Below, piece after piece: positions 1-11,617 of a DNA stretch of 64,000 nt (positions are counted from its first letter, which is position 1; the number at the start of each line of letters is the position of its first letter). The position numbers were made by a program, and so were the translations under genes. The stretch comes from Cladophialophora immunda (Eukaryota; Ascomycota; Eurotiomycetes; Chaetothyriales; Herpotrichiellaceae): positions 5,518,001 through 5,582,000 of the forward strand of contig NW_015622541.1 of NCBI RefSeq assembly GCF_000835495.1. The letters run 5' to 3'. The notes under the pieces are model-generated. The model did no database searches. It saw nothing but the letters and a program-made list of their open reading frames with translations, and was not told where the DNA came from.

Positions 1-539
1 AAAGGGTCGTTCGGTTATGCCAGACATCTTGAGTGGTGTCGACAAGGATGTAATAACAGAGGTCAAGGTGGGCGTGAGAGTTGCAGCCAGAGGCAGAGGA
101 TATGGGGTTCTTGGATCTGGTAACGATGGTGTTGTGCCCGCTTGGTGGCAATGGGCGAAGGTGCGCGGTTTGTGGAAATGCCTCGTGAGCCACGGCACAT
201 ACCAAAAGACGGTGATCACCAACCCTGTGAGAACGTCCCGTCAGTAAAGTGGCAACGAGAAGGCGATTGTCGGAGACGATGTTGTTGATCATGAGGATGG
301 CTATGGCTCGACCTTGTATTTTCGGATGTGGGAACTCCGTCCAAAGCAAACGGTTGTTGTTGACATGGTCAATGGTTCGGACTGACCCACTCCGAGAGAA
401 GAGCTCTTGTCTGATTCCACAATAGAATTCACAAACATGATGTCTTGATAGTGGATGCCCTCACCTCATAGGTCACTTCTTGATTCATGATGGAACGGCG
501 AGAACTCGTACCGTACCAACTAGGTTCTTGATTTGACAT
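1..539 (-). CDS. Possible partial gene running off the left edge, function unknown
   Basis: On the minus strand a reading frame is open from about position 468 to the window edge, roughly 155 codons without a stop. It can be joined to an upstream ATG at 539 through a candidate intron with a GTGAGG donor near 469 and an acceptor near 410, giving an N-terminus that starts MSNQEPSW. The middle of the frame is hydrophobic (residues reading RAIAILMINN), which could be a membrane segment. The codon choice looks compatible with the neighbours, but I recognise no family, and the part near the edge is not convincing protein. The gene lies divergent from the alcohol dehydrogenase at 880. It could be chance or a decayed gene. 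Confidence 0.22.
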
Positions 540-879
540 TAAGCCATGTTTTCCGGGCACCGGGGCCGAATTGTCTTTTGGATCTGGACCGCATAGCATC
601 TCCCCACTCAGAGCAGCACACCTTCGGTCTGGGGTCTCCCGAAGTGATGTGTCGTGATTCTTCTGGCCGGACGGTTGCTCTCGAAAAGATCGCTCGGGAT
701 GCAGCCAGAAAACCCAAACAAGTCAATGGCAGCGGATACTATCGACGCCGTGCAGAAACCTATAATGCCACAATTTCTCAGGACCTGAGACTGATTAGAT
801 GGATTTTCCAACTTGCTTGCTTGCGTGAAACTTTGTAAGAGACTACATTGTCATTTATCAGACATCCCATGAAGACAGA

Positions 880-2033
880 ATGAGTTATCCAGAAGTATTC
901 GAGGGATTCATGGTCGAGGACCAGAAGGAATGGACTGTCTTCAAGAAGCAACCGGTAAAACCCAGAGTTTCTTCGCTAGGACCTGGCTCATCAAAGACCC
1001 GCAGTTCATGCCCAAGAAATTTGGACAAAACGACGTTGACATCGAGATCGAGTGCTGCGGCGTCTGCGGATCGGACGTACATACAATCAACGGGGGTTGG
1101 GGCGAGGCTCCGTTGCCGCTTTGTGTGGGCCACGAAGTCGTGGGACGAGCGATCCAGGTAGGCTCTGCCGTGACGACCGTCAAGGTTGGCGACAGAGTCG
1201 GGGTCGGTGCCCAAGTCTGGTCCTGCCTCGAGTGCAAGCAGTGCACGAGCGACAACGAGAACTACTGCGAGAAGATGGTCCCGACGTACGGCGGGCCATA
1301 TCCTGAAGAGGTCGACCCTCGCAAAACGATGTCCCAAGGTGGCTTTGCATCCCACATCAGGGCTCACGAGTACTTCGTCTTTCCGATTCCGGACGGCATA
1401 CCTCCAGAATGTGCGGCGCCTATGATGTGCGCGGGTTTGACCGTCTGGTCACCGCTAGCAAGGGCCAAGATAGGTCCTGGAAAGAAAGTGGCCGTGGTCG
1501 GTCTCGGTGGCCTGGGACATTTCGCGGTCATGTTCGCAAACGCACTCGGGGCAGAGGTCACGGTGATCTCGCACTCGGCCCACAAGCGGGACGATGCATT
1601 CAACCTGGGCGCGAAGGATTTCGTCGTCAACGACACGCCGGGTTGGGCGAAACCCCACCGGTACGCCTTTGACCTCGTGCTCAACACTGCAGACATGACA
1701 CACCAGTTCAATGTCCCCGATTACCTATCGCTTTGCTCTATAGGGGGCGCATTCCATCAGCTCGGCGTCCCCGACGCTCCTCTGCCTCCCCTGAGCATCC
1801 CGGCGTTGATCATCAATGGCTGTGCCATCAGTGGAAGTCACATTGGCAACAGACCCGAATGTCTGGCGATGCTGAAGCTGGCCGAACAAAAGCAGCTGTT
1901 TCCTATGATTGAGACGATCCCTATTTCGGAAGAGGGGCTCCGCGAGGCAGTGAGCCGCGTATCCAAGAACAAAGTGAAATATAGATTTGTCTTGACCGGT
2001 TATGACAGTGCTTTCAGTCGACAGGTAAAATGA
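880..2033 (+). CDS. Zinc-dependent, NADP-type alcohol dehydrogenase (ADH6/cinnamyl alcohol dehydrogenase-like)
   Basis: This is a medium-chain zinc alcohol dehydrogenase of the ADH6 / cinnamyl alcohol dehydrogenase type. The family interconverts alcohols and aldehydes, often aromatic ones, with NADPH in the cytosol. Exon 1 is 880-954 (25 codons) and a 50-base intron (955-1004) joins in phase 0 to exon 2 (1005-2033), giving 367 residues, normal for the family. Visible are the catalytic zinc motif CGVCGSD, the GHEVVG histidine, the structural zinc cluster CLECKQC followed by NENYC, a PMMCAGLTVW segment with the third zinc ligand, and the nucleotide-binding GLGGLGH loop. The frame of exon 2 continues upstream through the intron, but the splice gives the usual family N-terminus. 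The gene ends convergent to an MFS transporter. Substrate cannot be read from sequence. Confidence 0.9.
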
Positions 2034-2611
2034 GAGAATCAAAGTTCGAGAGATTTAGTTATTCTCCTCTATTTTGGTCTACAGGCGAATCAAAATATTG
2101 ATACTTCACGACCATTTTTAAGTACTGGAGACTTTTTATGGGGGAAAGGTCATACGGAATACAAGAGTACTTGGTCAGCAGAGGTATGATTGCATCAGGA
2201 CCTCCGCCACACAGTCGGAACTGATGGATTGGATGCTTGTATGTGATACGCTGTTGAGTTTGCTACAGAACCTGTCCGGAACAGGGATCATCGGCAGCTG
2301 GACTGGTGAATGCAGCACCATGTATCTCGTCCAGCCTGAGGAGAGGGCTGGAGTCAGGGCGCATATAGCTGAAACACCCAGCTCTTATCAATTCCTTGTG
2401 TGTGGCAGGGTAAATGACCTGTCAGAATATGTAGACAAGAGACCGGTCTTGTAATCGAATGCTATCAGAGGAAAGCAAATCCCCGCAACGGAAGAAAAGA
2501 TTCCATTCTCTCCTGTTTCGCGGAACATAATCGAGGATTTTTGATCGTAGCCCTCACATTGGCAAACTCACATACAGCTAGCTATTTGAACCTTATCATG
2601 TTCTGCGCGAG
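2034..2611. other. Intergenic, convergent 3' ends
   Basis: This stretch separates the 3' ends of the alcohol dehydrogenase (plus) and the MFS transporter (minus). Only short open frames occur (the longest is 76 codons at 2224-2454) with no recognisable protein. It presumably holds both 3' untranslated regions and polyadenylation signals. Confidence 0.6.
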
Positions 2612-4724
2612 TTAGGTGGTGACAACTTCGATCTCCCTCGCCTCGCCGCCAATTTCGATATCCTTGGTATCTTGTGGGTGCTGCGCGAACCTCCCACCCT
2701 CAAGTCTGGCTGTAATGGCAAACAGGCGCTCCTTCTCCTCGTGGGCGGCCGTATCGCCAAAGACGACGTCCATGTCTTCCAGGCTCTTCCCTCGGGTCTC
2801 CGGAACAAAGAACCAGACGAAACCGACCGCGAGCAGACAGAACGCGGCAAAGAAGATATAGGTGCCGTACTTCAGGACGGCCAGCATGTCAGGCGTCACG
2901 ATGCCAATGACAAAGTTGCTCATCCACGTCGTGCTGGTCGTGATCGACATGGCTTTTGATCGACTCCCCAAGGTGAAGATCTCGGACGGCAGCACCCAAC
3001 CAATCGGCGCAAACGAATAGCAGAAGTTCACCGCGTAGAAATAGATGAACGCGATCCCGGTCCATGCCGCTGCTTTCTGCGATGCCAAACTATTGCCGTA
3101 GCCTCCAATGACGCCAGCCACGACGGTGAGTGACACGAAGGTGCCAACCCCGCCGCAAATGAGCAGTGGCCGCCGGCCGATTTTGTCGATCAAAAACAAT
3201 GCTGGCAGTGTGGATAGCATGCTGACAATTCTGTACACGCCCGTGGCCAGGAGTGATGTTGTATTTCCAGACAAGCCTAGCTGACTGAAGATGGTCGGCG
3301 CATAGTAAATCATGGCGTTACACCCCATCTAGTCACCGAATCTCGTTAACGGAGTTTCCAGCGGCGATCGAAAAACATATTCATATAGATGATGAAAAGT
3401 GAGCGTGGACAAAGAAACTTACGAATTGTTGAAAGAACATCACACAGCAGCCCACTGCAAGACGGTGGAATGAAGGCCTTGTCGACACGAGAGCTCCGTA
3501 CTGAGCGAGAGCTAGCCGAAGGCCAGTCTTTCCAGGATAACGGTCTGCGTTAAAGCTCTCTTGAAAAAGAACTTCGGCTTTGATGGCGAGGAACTCGACC
3601 GTCAGAATCTCCGCCTGGGTTGGTAGACGACGCAGTGTGGACAATGCTGCTAGAGCCGATTCTTCGCGATGCTTTGCCATCAAAAACCGCGGGGACTCCG
3701 GGAAAGCGAGCATTCCGAATCCAAGAACAAGTGCCGGAAAGATCTGGAGGGCAAAAGGCACCCTCCACGAAGCTTCGGACTGACCGGTACAGCCAGAAGG
3801 CCCAACGTCATACCGTGGATCGAAGCTGGGACCAGAATCACCTCCACCGGTATACGAAATGTTTGGAGCACATCGGACGCCACCGATGTAGTGTGTTCCG
3901 TATTCCACCCAAAAGCTTACACAGATACCGATGGTAATGCTCACTGTGAGATAGTTAGTCACCATACTATCGAACGGGCGAGGACACTTTGCCTACATTG
4001 TTGGAGTACAACCAGTGTGCCGCGAATTCCCGGGACCGACACTTCCGCCAGATACATCGGTACGATCATCGTAAGCATTCCTACAGAGAAGCCGGCAATG
4101 GCGCGACCTCAGAACGGGGGCAAAAGTCAGCATAAACAAATCGTAGCCACTATGTTGAAATCCCCTCGAGTACTCACCTGCAAAGAGCATCCCAGTAGAG
4201 TACGCACCCGCCTGGATGGCGGAGCCGATTATGAAAACCACGACCGCCATCACAATTGTCCATTTCCGCCCAAATCGATCGGCCAGGGGCCCGTTCACAA
4301 GGGATCCAAACCAAGCGGCTACCCGATAGTCAGCATAACGCATGCCCGTCGCGAATGGGCACAGATCCGTCATACTCAGGAGTAGGATGGACACGAACCA
4401 GCCTTTGAAGCTGGTACTCAGGTAGACGTGCGGAAACCTGGCCCCAAAAGACTCCATGGTCAGGATACCAGAAACCACGCCCTGGTCATAACCGAACAGG
4501 AAGCCCCCCAAGGACGCGAACTATGAGACTTGGTCAGTTGTTTTCGTGCCACCGTTTTCCGCCCAGGAGGTCGAACAATACGATCTCCTGGCCACATTCT
4601 CAGAGAACAAAGGACTCACGCATGCAAGACCGAGGATGTAAGGGTTTTCAAACAGGAGCGCGCGAGCACTCTTATCCGGAGATTCGAAGAGGAGACCCCC
4701 TGTGTTTCTGGAGTCTGGAGACAT
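2612..4724 (-). CDS. MFS sugar transporter (sugar porter family), six exons
   Basis: This is a plasma-membrane proton-coupled sugar or polyol porter of the major facilitator superfamily. Six exons join in frame: 4724-4620, 4520-4376, 4318-4178, 4107-3997, 3943-3423 and 3328-2612, giving 579 residues. All introns are 53 to 99 bases with GT...AG ends. Family marks are GGFLFGYDQGVVSG in the first membrane helix, LADRFGRK between helices 2 and 3, PESPRFLM after helix 6, a FFQQF...NAMIYYAP helix 7 region, and PETRGKSLEDMD after helix 12. The C-terminal tail is short. The gene follows the unknown frame at 5139-5909 and the dioxygenase-family cupin on the same strand, so it may import a substrate for that group. 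Sugar, polyol and quinate carriers look alike at this level, so the substrate is open. Confidence 0.92.
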
Positions 4725-5138
4725 CGTGTCACGGCCAATTTTTGGTTATGTGCTGGTTCGAACATGCGTTCCCGAGTATGGTTGAAGCGAGTTTTGGCCC
4801 GGCTGGTTGCCAACATGAACAGCTTTATAGCCTGCGAAGATGCGAGGCTCCCCAGTGCATTATGACAGACCCCGGCTTTCCAACGCGGGGATTCCCCCAC
4901 AGCCTGTCAAGCCGACTATCGGCGAACAGTGATCCGTGGTTCCAGTTTGCTGCCATCAAACTTGTTCAATTCTCGCCCGCTCGTGAAGCGGAAGAAGTCG
5001 ATATGCCCCATATTTGGCTCCACAAATCAAGTTGCTGGCGGCCCGCCAGTCCGCCTGGCCACTAAGATTGCAGGATTTCTATTGCTGGTCAATGGGTCCA
5101 ATGGGCGGCCCTCCATTCATTCCACACTATCTCCCGTA
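4725..5138. other. Intergenic, upstream of the MFS transporter
   Basis: This is the presumed promoter and leader of the minus-strand transporter starting at 4724. Small frames on both strands show no known protein. No clear TATA box or binding site was picked out. Confidence 0.5.
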
Positions 5139-5909
5139 CTACCATTGGGTGAGGAGCTCTTTCCTCAGCTCCCACCGTTCCCTTTCCTTGACTAGGGATC
5201 TCAATCTACCGCCCAGACTCACGAGGAGTAACATCCCAAAGTGCTGCGCCATCAATTCGGCAACCTTATACCGGTCTCGGCTTGACTTGGTTACCAAACA
5301 AGTGACCCACTCCTCAATTCTCAACATCGTGCTCCCTTTGTCGTAAACTGCACTGGAGGCGTGGGTCGATGATGTTCTCCTACATGCAAATATTCGGACT
5401 CTAACAGGATCCCCAATCGTTGTAACAATCAGCCAGGAAGATGGCGGCAGAAAAGCGAGCCCGCCGTCCAGGCTTTCGGGCCCCAAATGTCGCAGGTAGA
5501 CGTAGCGGCGGCCCTCGGCGGTCTGCATCCGCTCTTCTTTTGAGGACAACCAAACATCGATCGAGATCGATCCACCAATGTGCACGCTTTCGAGGGGATG
5601 CTTCAATCCGTCGCGCGATATGACCTGGTTCGGGGATTCCAGGCGGTCCATACCAGCTGAATTTGGTGGAAGGTTGCTCTTGATGAGTCTCATTTCGGTA
5701 AAGCCCACGCCATGTGTACTTCTTCTTGGTTCATTACCCGGTGATCTTGTAGCAATCACGTCTTGATGTAAGGTTTGGAAGACATCAGGGAAAGCGTAGG
5801 CCATCATTGGCAATGTGCCGCGCAGGGTACTCACAGTAGTCCGTTGAAGGAGCCACTGGTGTGGGAAACCCTGAAGTCTCAAAATTCGATCTAGAGACGC
5901 GAGAGGCAT
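5139..5909 (-). CDS. Hypothetical protein, no recognised family
   Basis: An uninterrupted frame of 256 residues runs from an ATG at 5909 to a stop at 5139. The frame also stays open a few codons upstream, through a TTG. I recognise no domain. The protein shows no signal peptide or membrane helix. It is rich in arginine and serine, with an aromatic and leucine-rich stretch (YLRHLGPESLDGG) in the middle and a basic helical C-terminus (SLVKERERWELRKEL). A chance frame of this length is unlikely but possible in 64 kb. It begins only 82 bases after the stop of the cupin gene on the same strand, very tight for a fungal promoter, so the true start or an upstream exon may differ. It sits inside the catabolic group and could be a lineage-specific gene. 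Confidence 0.42.
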   Translation of the reverse strand: MPLASLDRILRLQGFPHQWLLQRTTVSTLRGTLPMMAYAFPDVFQTLHQDVIATRSPGNEPRRSTHGVGFTEMRLIKSNLPPNSAGMDRLESPNQVISRDGLKHPLESVHIGGSISIDVWLSSKEERMQTAEGRRYVYLRHLGPESLDGGLAFLPPSSWLIVTTIGDPVRVRIFACRRTSSTHASSAVYDKGSTMLRIEEWVTCLVTKSSRDRYKVAELMAQHFGMLLLVSLGGRLRSLVKERERWELRKELLTQW

Positions 5910-5991
5910 CTGAAATCTGAACAAATGCTCGATGATATATCATCAAACCGCACAAGACTGACATTGAGCATCCAGCACGAGCTATGTGTAC

Positions 5992-6625
5992 TTAAAACCA
6001 CAGCTTGTCGTTTACATGCTTGCCCTCCTGTTGGCAATGGTCTACGTACATCCTCCAGAAACTGAACAAGTCCATGACTTCACGTAGCTCTCCATCATCG
6101 TTGAAAAATTCGATTGACCCAGTAACGTTGAACATGACTTCTGCCCCTTCACCCATCCACAGAGTATGAATAGTGCCAGGGTTCTCGTTGACATAGTCCC
6201 CAGGTTTCGCAGTCCAGGGATATCTAAAAAAGACCGGTCGGCATGAGGCTAGACAATCAAAAACAAATTCACAGGATGCGAACTCACTCGTGATAACCCC
6301 AGCTGCCACTGACAGTGAGTGCTCTGACCTCTCCCCGGTGCCGGTGTTTGCCAAGCTGGGCCTCCGGTCCAGTCTTCAACATGATGACATATGTTCCTGA
6401 TCGATTTTCGAATCTCAACGGCTTAACGTAGATGCTGCCTTGCCAGAGATACCAGTCTGTGTCCTTCTCCGCGTCGATGTAGACATCAGGGGCACCTTTT
6501 TGTGTCGCGATCTCAAGCTCTCTTTCAGTGTTTGCTTTGACTCCTTCAATCTGGGATTGCGGCTTGTCGCTGTTCAGCCTCGGGTTCGATGTCACGAGAT
6601 GTGTTAATGTTGTTGTAACCGACAT
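5992..6625 (-). CDS. Cupin of the 2,4'-dihydroxyacetophenone dioxygenase family
   Basis: This is a small single-domain cupin resembling bacterial 2,4'-dihydroxyacetophenone dioxygenase. That iron enzyme cleaves the side chain of hydroxyacetophenones to 4-hydroxybenzoate and formate. Exons 6625-6288 and 6223-5992 join across a 64-base intron (phase 2) to give 189 residues, close to the bacterial length. The first cupin motif has the likely metal ligands H94 and H96 in GKHRHRGEV (E99 nearby). The second has H132 in NPGTIHTL. The segment between them (GSWGYHEYPW, then KPGDYVNE) also fits the family. No targeting signal is visible, so it is probably cytosolic. A regulator, a monooxygenase and transporters nearby support a catabolic role. 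The fold and metal site are fairly secure. The substrate is inferred from family resemblance only, as fungal members are largely uncharacterised to my knowledge. Confidence 0.82.
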
Positions 6626-7511
6626 TTTTGTTTTTTGGGGGGGGGGGGGGGGGGTGACTGCAAAGGATGGATTACTCGCGAAATGTTGACTGCAAATTTT
6701 GGGGCCAGGTCCTGTTGAGTCGGTTCACAAACGTTGACTGAACATAGTCTTAAGTATCCAAAGCTACGGCGCAGGACCCACGCTGGCTAGTCCACACCGC
6801 CTTGGTCCTTCTGTTCAGGAAGCAAATGTCTTTTGGGGAGAGTGAGGCAGGGATGGATCTCGCGACGGCAACTGGCGCGTTTACGCCTTCCTGTTGTAGA
6901 CCTTGGGGCGACCTCGACCATCTAACCTATTTTGAGATGTTTAGGCGCGTCCTTCATTGCCTCCCCGGTCTATTACACAACAAGAATGTCAATCGACGAC
7001 GACATAAGATCCGGATGGCCTCGAGCATCAATCCAGTTTGTTTCTGGAAAAGATAGCGAACTCAGGTGACGCACCACTGGGTCGTGAACAACCAGGATCT
7101 CTCTAATCAGCATCTCCGCAGTCGGGTGCAAAACTCTTCACATGTAACAAGCCCCCTCCTTGTGTGACTTTCTAGAGTATATGGAATATGACTCGTCAGC
7201 GAATGGCACAGATCGCATCAATCTCCTTGAATGTACTTCTGAATCATGACATTGGCTCGTTTGTCTTGGTCAGTAGGCGAGGACATGCTCAGTACTCTTG
7301 TCGCATATTTCGTGCCCATGTAGGCAGTGGTTACCCAAACCCCCCCCTCCCTCCCCCCGGATCCAAATCCCCCACTCTGCGGAGTGGTCGCGGGGTTACT
7401 GCGATGGTCGACGGTGTTACGATCTTCGGCATGATGCGTTCTATCGATTTCCCCGGGCTTGAATCGTCGCTCGATATTTTCTACCCATGGCATATTCGTA
7501 AGTCTGAAATC
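6626..7511. other. Divergent intergenic region between the cupin and a Zn2Cys6 regulator
   Basis: The cupin gene (minus) and the regulator (plus) start on opposite sides of this stretch, so it should carry both promoters. It contains a G homopolymer near 6637. The frame of the regulator stays open upstream to 7188, but the added residues are low in quality and include a proline run, so I placed the start at 7512, just before the zinc cluster. Confidence 0.5.
6637..6654 (+). repeat. G homopolymer, about 17 bases
   Basis: A run of T is followed by about 17 G residues directly upstream of the cupin start codon, which reads as poly-C then A-rich in the transcript sense. Such runs are unstable in copying and are prone to assembly error. 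It lies roughly 12 to 30 bases upstream of the cupin ATG. Confidence 0.85.
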
Positions 7512-9566
7512 ATGCAGGGTGGCCGCGTACCCAAGGTAGTAAGGACACGCACTGGCTGTTTGACCTGCCGGAAGCGAAGGAAAAAATGTGACGAATCAGT
7601 ACCGGTTTGTGTCAACTGCAATCGCACCTCCAGACGATGTGAGTATGGCGCATGGGTTCGTTTCAAGCCCGTCGCCGGAGGCGTCGACAAACACAAAACG
7701 GCTGCCACAAGCACGGCGAGTCCCCCCCAGAAATCCTCCCTCAGGGCCAAGGTCCTCCTTCATGATGCTGATAGATTTCAATTTCAGACGAATGCCGCCT
7801 CGTCGCACCATCTTCCGTCGTCTTCGGCACCACAAGCAACTCCATCGGAGTCCGAGTCGACGGACACTCCGCAGACTCTGTTGCCATCAACCGCAACTCT
7901 TTGCGTGACCCGAAGGCCAGGTAATGATACAGATGAGGTTGAAAGCCATTATGGGCCGGGGTATCGGAGGTTAAGCACGCCTTCTCCTGTCTTCCCTCCC
8001 CTTACAGCGTCGCTTGACAGACCATCTCCAGCCACGGGTAGTCCGGTGCTGGACGAACCGCCTGGCACAGATAACCGCGCATTGGTGACAAACATTCCGA
8101 TTGGCATGAATACAAACAATACCTCAACTCGTCATGATTCTCCAGAGTCCGCCGAACAGGACGCCTCGAGGTCGTTTGGGAACGTGTCTGCCAAAACTCT
8201 ACTCGATCACTCGCCAGCCATCTACGCGAGTGTTACCGAGATACTCACCCGAGAGGAGGAGGTGCCCTTTGTGCAAGAATATCTGCGCTATGTTGGTCGG
8301 TGGATGGAGAATAGCGATCCCCTGCGCCACTTCACGGTCCGGAATGTGCACGAGCTACTGGACAACTCCCTCTGCAGGGCATGCATTCTGGCGCTATCGG
8401 CCCGCTACAAGTACTCGACCGACTCGAGCTGTTCATCCCGACTCGAGCTCCAGCTCTACCAGAACGCCCTCCAGAAACTCATCAATTCTGCCACAGTGGA
8501 ACAAGCCACCTGCGCAACACTCGTCAGCTGTATCCTCCTTGCCGTTTATGAAATGATGACCTCGAAATATTCAGACTGGCTCCGCCACCTCGAAGGCTGT
8601 GCGGCGATACTGACTTCAAAGGGGTGGAACGCGTCCACGGGCGGGCTGGTGTCCTCTTGTTTCTGGTCGTACGCCAAAGTCGGTCAGTGTTTGCACTTTC
8701 GACCGGCACGTTTCTCTTTGGTCTAGGATTGTGTGCTAACATGATGCGGATCAGACATCTGGGCGGCATTCTGCAACAACACGTGTACCCTGATGCCACC
8801 GAAGGTCTGGTTTGATGACACCAAGAACCTTCTTTCCGGCGTAGACGTCGAATTCGGACAACACGCAACCATTCTGCTCTGGGTTTTTGCGCGCATCGTC
8901 AACTTCCTCTCGTATGCTGATAAACAGCCTGTACACGAGACCCGGGCTGAGTGGACCGAACTCTGGGACGCACTCGAGGCCTGGAAAGACATGGGCTCCA
9001 ACTCGACAAACCCCGTCATGTCGCTAGGCGCGGAGGCCGGCGCCGAGACGAGGACGGGTGCGAGCCCCTTTCCAACAGTGATATATGTCAACCACACTTC
9101 AGGTAGGTTTCCTGCGACGTCAGACCACGTCCCCAGCAGCAAGCGACTGGGTGCTGAGAGGAACCAGTCATAGCCTGGACAATGTATCACACCGGAATAG
9201 TTCTCCTCCTCGAGATGAAAGAATTCTGCTCCCTGGGGTTGACGAGAGAGGCAGTCGGCGACCTCATCTACTCGAACGCGCGCATGGCTTGTGGCATTAT
9301 AGCCTCCAACCTTGATCCGTAAGGAACCCTTATTTTTTCTTCTTAACCTTTCATGGCTTGAACACAGTTGCTGATACCCTCTGACGCGCTCCAGTCCTTG
9401 CCTGGTCAACTCGATACAATCACTGTGGATCTGTGGGCGAAACATGCGGGCTGCTGCAGAGAAGATGAAGGTGCTCCAGCTCCTGACGACTGTCCAACGA
9501 GAAACGGGGTGGAAATGCGGCTGGCGATCACAGGATCTGTTGAGGATGTGGGAGGTGGACCTTTGA
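7512..9566 (+). CDS. Zn2Cys6 transcription factor with fungal regulatory domain
   Basis: This is a binuclear zinc cluster regulator acting in the nucleus. The ATG at 7512 puts the cluster near the N-terminus: C16, C19, C26, C33, C36 and C43 (CX2CX6CX6CX2CX6C), preceded by RTRTGCLTCRKRRKKC. Exons 7512-8682, 8755-9102, 9174-9318 and 9395-9566 join in frame to 611 residues. The first intron has a GCTAAC branch site. A serine/proline-rich linker (about residues 55 to 210) leads to the fungal transcription factor region, with SRLELQLYQNALQKL and later FWSYAKVDIWAAFCNNT and the C-terminal RNMRAAAEKMKVLQLL. It is divergent from the cupin gene and tail-to-tail with an MFS transporter, so it is a candidate local regulator. 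Its targets are unknown. Confidence 0.9.
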
Positions 9567-9783
9567 AATGGGGAATATTCGTAAAGTCCAGAAAAGTATG
9601 ATATTCCGTGGCACTAAAGTACGGTGACCCTACGAATGTTTTTATTCAGAAGAATATCGCTTCTCAATAGATCTGTCAAGGTTTTGGGGGGGAAATGATT
9701 CCCTCTTCGCTTGGGTGGTAGTCCTTTTCCTCTTCATTCCGTCCAAGCAATATAGGGAAAGGGTGCTACTTGTGATCGATGCT

Positions 9784-11617
9784 TCACACTCTATCCTTCT
9801 CAATACCAACTTCGGCGACATTCTCAGAGTACTTGGTCGCCTGTCTCTCAATGAGCTCCGAAGCGTCTTTGTTCATGTGGCTCGCAACAACCCTGTCCGC
9901 CTCCTCGAACTCGACGGGGCGCTTGAGCTGTGTGGCGAGCCGGTTGCGGCAGACGATGGGCCCGGGGCGACTTTCGAAGAATCTATCGATGTCTTCGAGG
10001 GACCGGTTGGCGGTCTCGGGGTAGAAAAGGTAGGTGATCGGGACAAAGGACCCACAGATGACGGCCCAAATGATCCAGAACCGCCAGTGCAGATTGTTGA
10101 TGCCGTCGGTTGTGACCTGGACGACGGCGTAGTTCACGATCCAATTTGTCGACATGGCCACGCTGGCGCCCTTGGTGCGCATCTCGAGGGCGTTGATCTC
10201 TGACGCATATAGCCAGGGCACGCCGAGAGCACCGGCCCCAAAAGCACTCCAGAAGACGAAGAAGAAAGCTACCGCAACCACACCCATGTCAAAGCTGCTC
10301 TTTTTCCCGGAGTCCGACAGATACAGGGCAACAGTGATACCCACGAAGCACGCTGAGCACACAGCTGCGGATGTCATAAAGACCCGCCGACGCCCGTAGC
10401 GCTCGATGGGGAGGTAAGATAGTAAGGCAAAGATCAAATAATTCACACTGCCCGAGGCGGCCAGGATTCGGGCCTTGACTTCGCTGAATCCGAGCGCGTT
10501 GATGAAAATGTAGGTCGTATACTTTGGAGGACCGTGAGCCCGCTGCTGTTTCCGGGGGAGTGCAGGTTAAAACTCACATAAGAAGTAGCATTGATACCCG
10601 AAATCTGGTTCATCGCCTGCATTCCTGCGCCCAAAGCCATGCGACGGAGGACACCAGCAGGGCCTCGTCCGCGGAGCAAGGTCCACCACGAATAAGTATT
10701 GACGTGTTCCCGATCGAGCACATCCTTGATAATGTCGTATTGCAGGTGCACGGAACTGCTGTGCTTTGTTGCGCGCTCGCCTTCCAATGCGGCGAGAACC
10801 TGGAGCGCTTCGTCTTTGAGACCCTTTCGGATCAAGAGTCTGGGCGAGTCTGGCAGAAAGGGACAGATGCACCATAGGACGATTGTAAAGACGATCTGGA
10901 ATGCAAGCGGAAACCTCCAGGCCACTGACCCCGGCGCGAATGAAAGTCCCAGAGTGAGCCAGTTGGAGAGAGAAAACCCGGAGATACATTGTGCCTAACA
11001 GGCCATTGTCGTGTCAGCAATAATCATCTCTTATAAGGTCAGTTTCCCGACAACGCGATAGGCGGACACACCATGTGAATCATGACCAGTTTGCCACGAG
11101 AGCTGGGCTTACTGGTCTCGGACTGCCAAACGCCAGCCGTTGCTGTGTTCATGCCCGTACCAAGACCGACAACGATTCTTCCAACGATCATCTGCGGGAC
11201 GCCATACGCGGCGGCTTGCAGTACAGCCCCGATGGAGATGGTGCCGCTTCCGACCAGGACGGTTTTTGGTCGTCCCAACATATCACCGACCCAGATGGTG
11301 GAGACAGCACCGAAGAAGCACCCAAGTGTGTATAGTGATGCCATGGTACCCTGGAGAGACGCGGACGGATTCCCCATGGTGGTAAGGAAGTCCTGGCTGA
11401 CAATCACGTTGCCGAACACGCCCTGTTCGCCGTATTAGCATGCAGCGTGCGCAGAGTACGTGCAGGGAGTAATTGCATATCAACTCACCTGGTCGTAACC
11501 GTAGAAGACAAGGACTGTTGACGTGGCCACCGAGATCCATACCGTGAGCTTGCTTCCAGTTGCCAGGAACTTCATATTTCCGTCGGCGTCAAGCTGGTTG
11601 CCAAAGAAAAGGCCCAT
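9784..11617 (-). CDS. MFS sugar transporter (second), four exons
   Basis: This is a second sugar-porter family carrier, distinct from the one at 2.6-4.7 kb. Exons 11617-11489, 11422-11072, 10994-10578 and 10521-9784 join with all phases at 0, giving 544 residues. The family marks are FYGYDQGVFG in helix 1, GDMLGRPKTV between helices 2 and 3, PDSPRLLIRKG in the middle loop, NQISGINATSY in helix 7, IERYGRRRVF between helices 8 and 9, and PETANRSLEDIDRFF after helix 12. The sequence PDSPRLL in place of PESPR is common in the hexose/glycerol-like fungal subgroups. It lies tail-to-tail with one Zn2Cys6 gene and head-to-head with another. The substrate could be a sugar, a quinate-type acid or an aromatic glycoside. 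Confidence 0.92.

Noticed and set aside
7188..7511. Extended N-terminus of the first Zn2Cys6 regulator
   Set aside because: The frame is open but the added residues are low quality and include a polyproline run. The ATG at 7512 just before the cluster is the better start.
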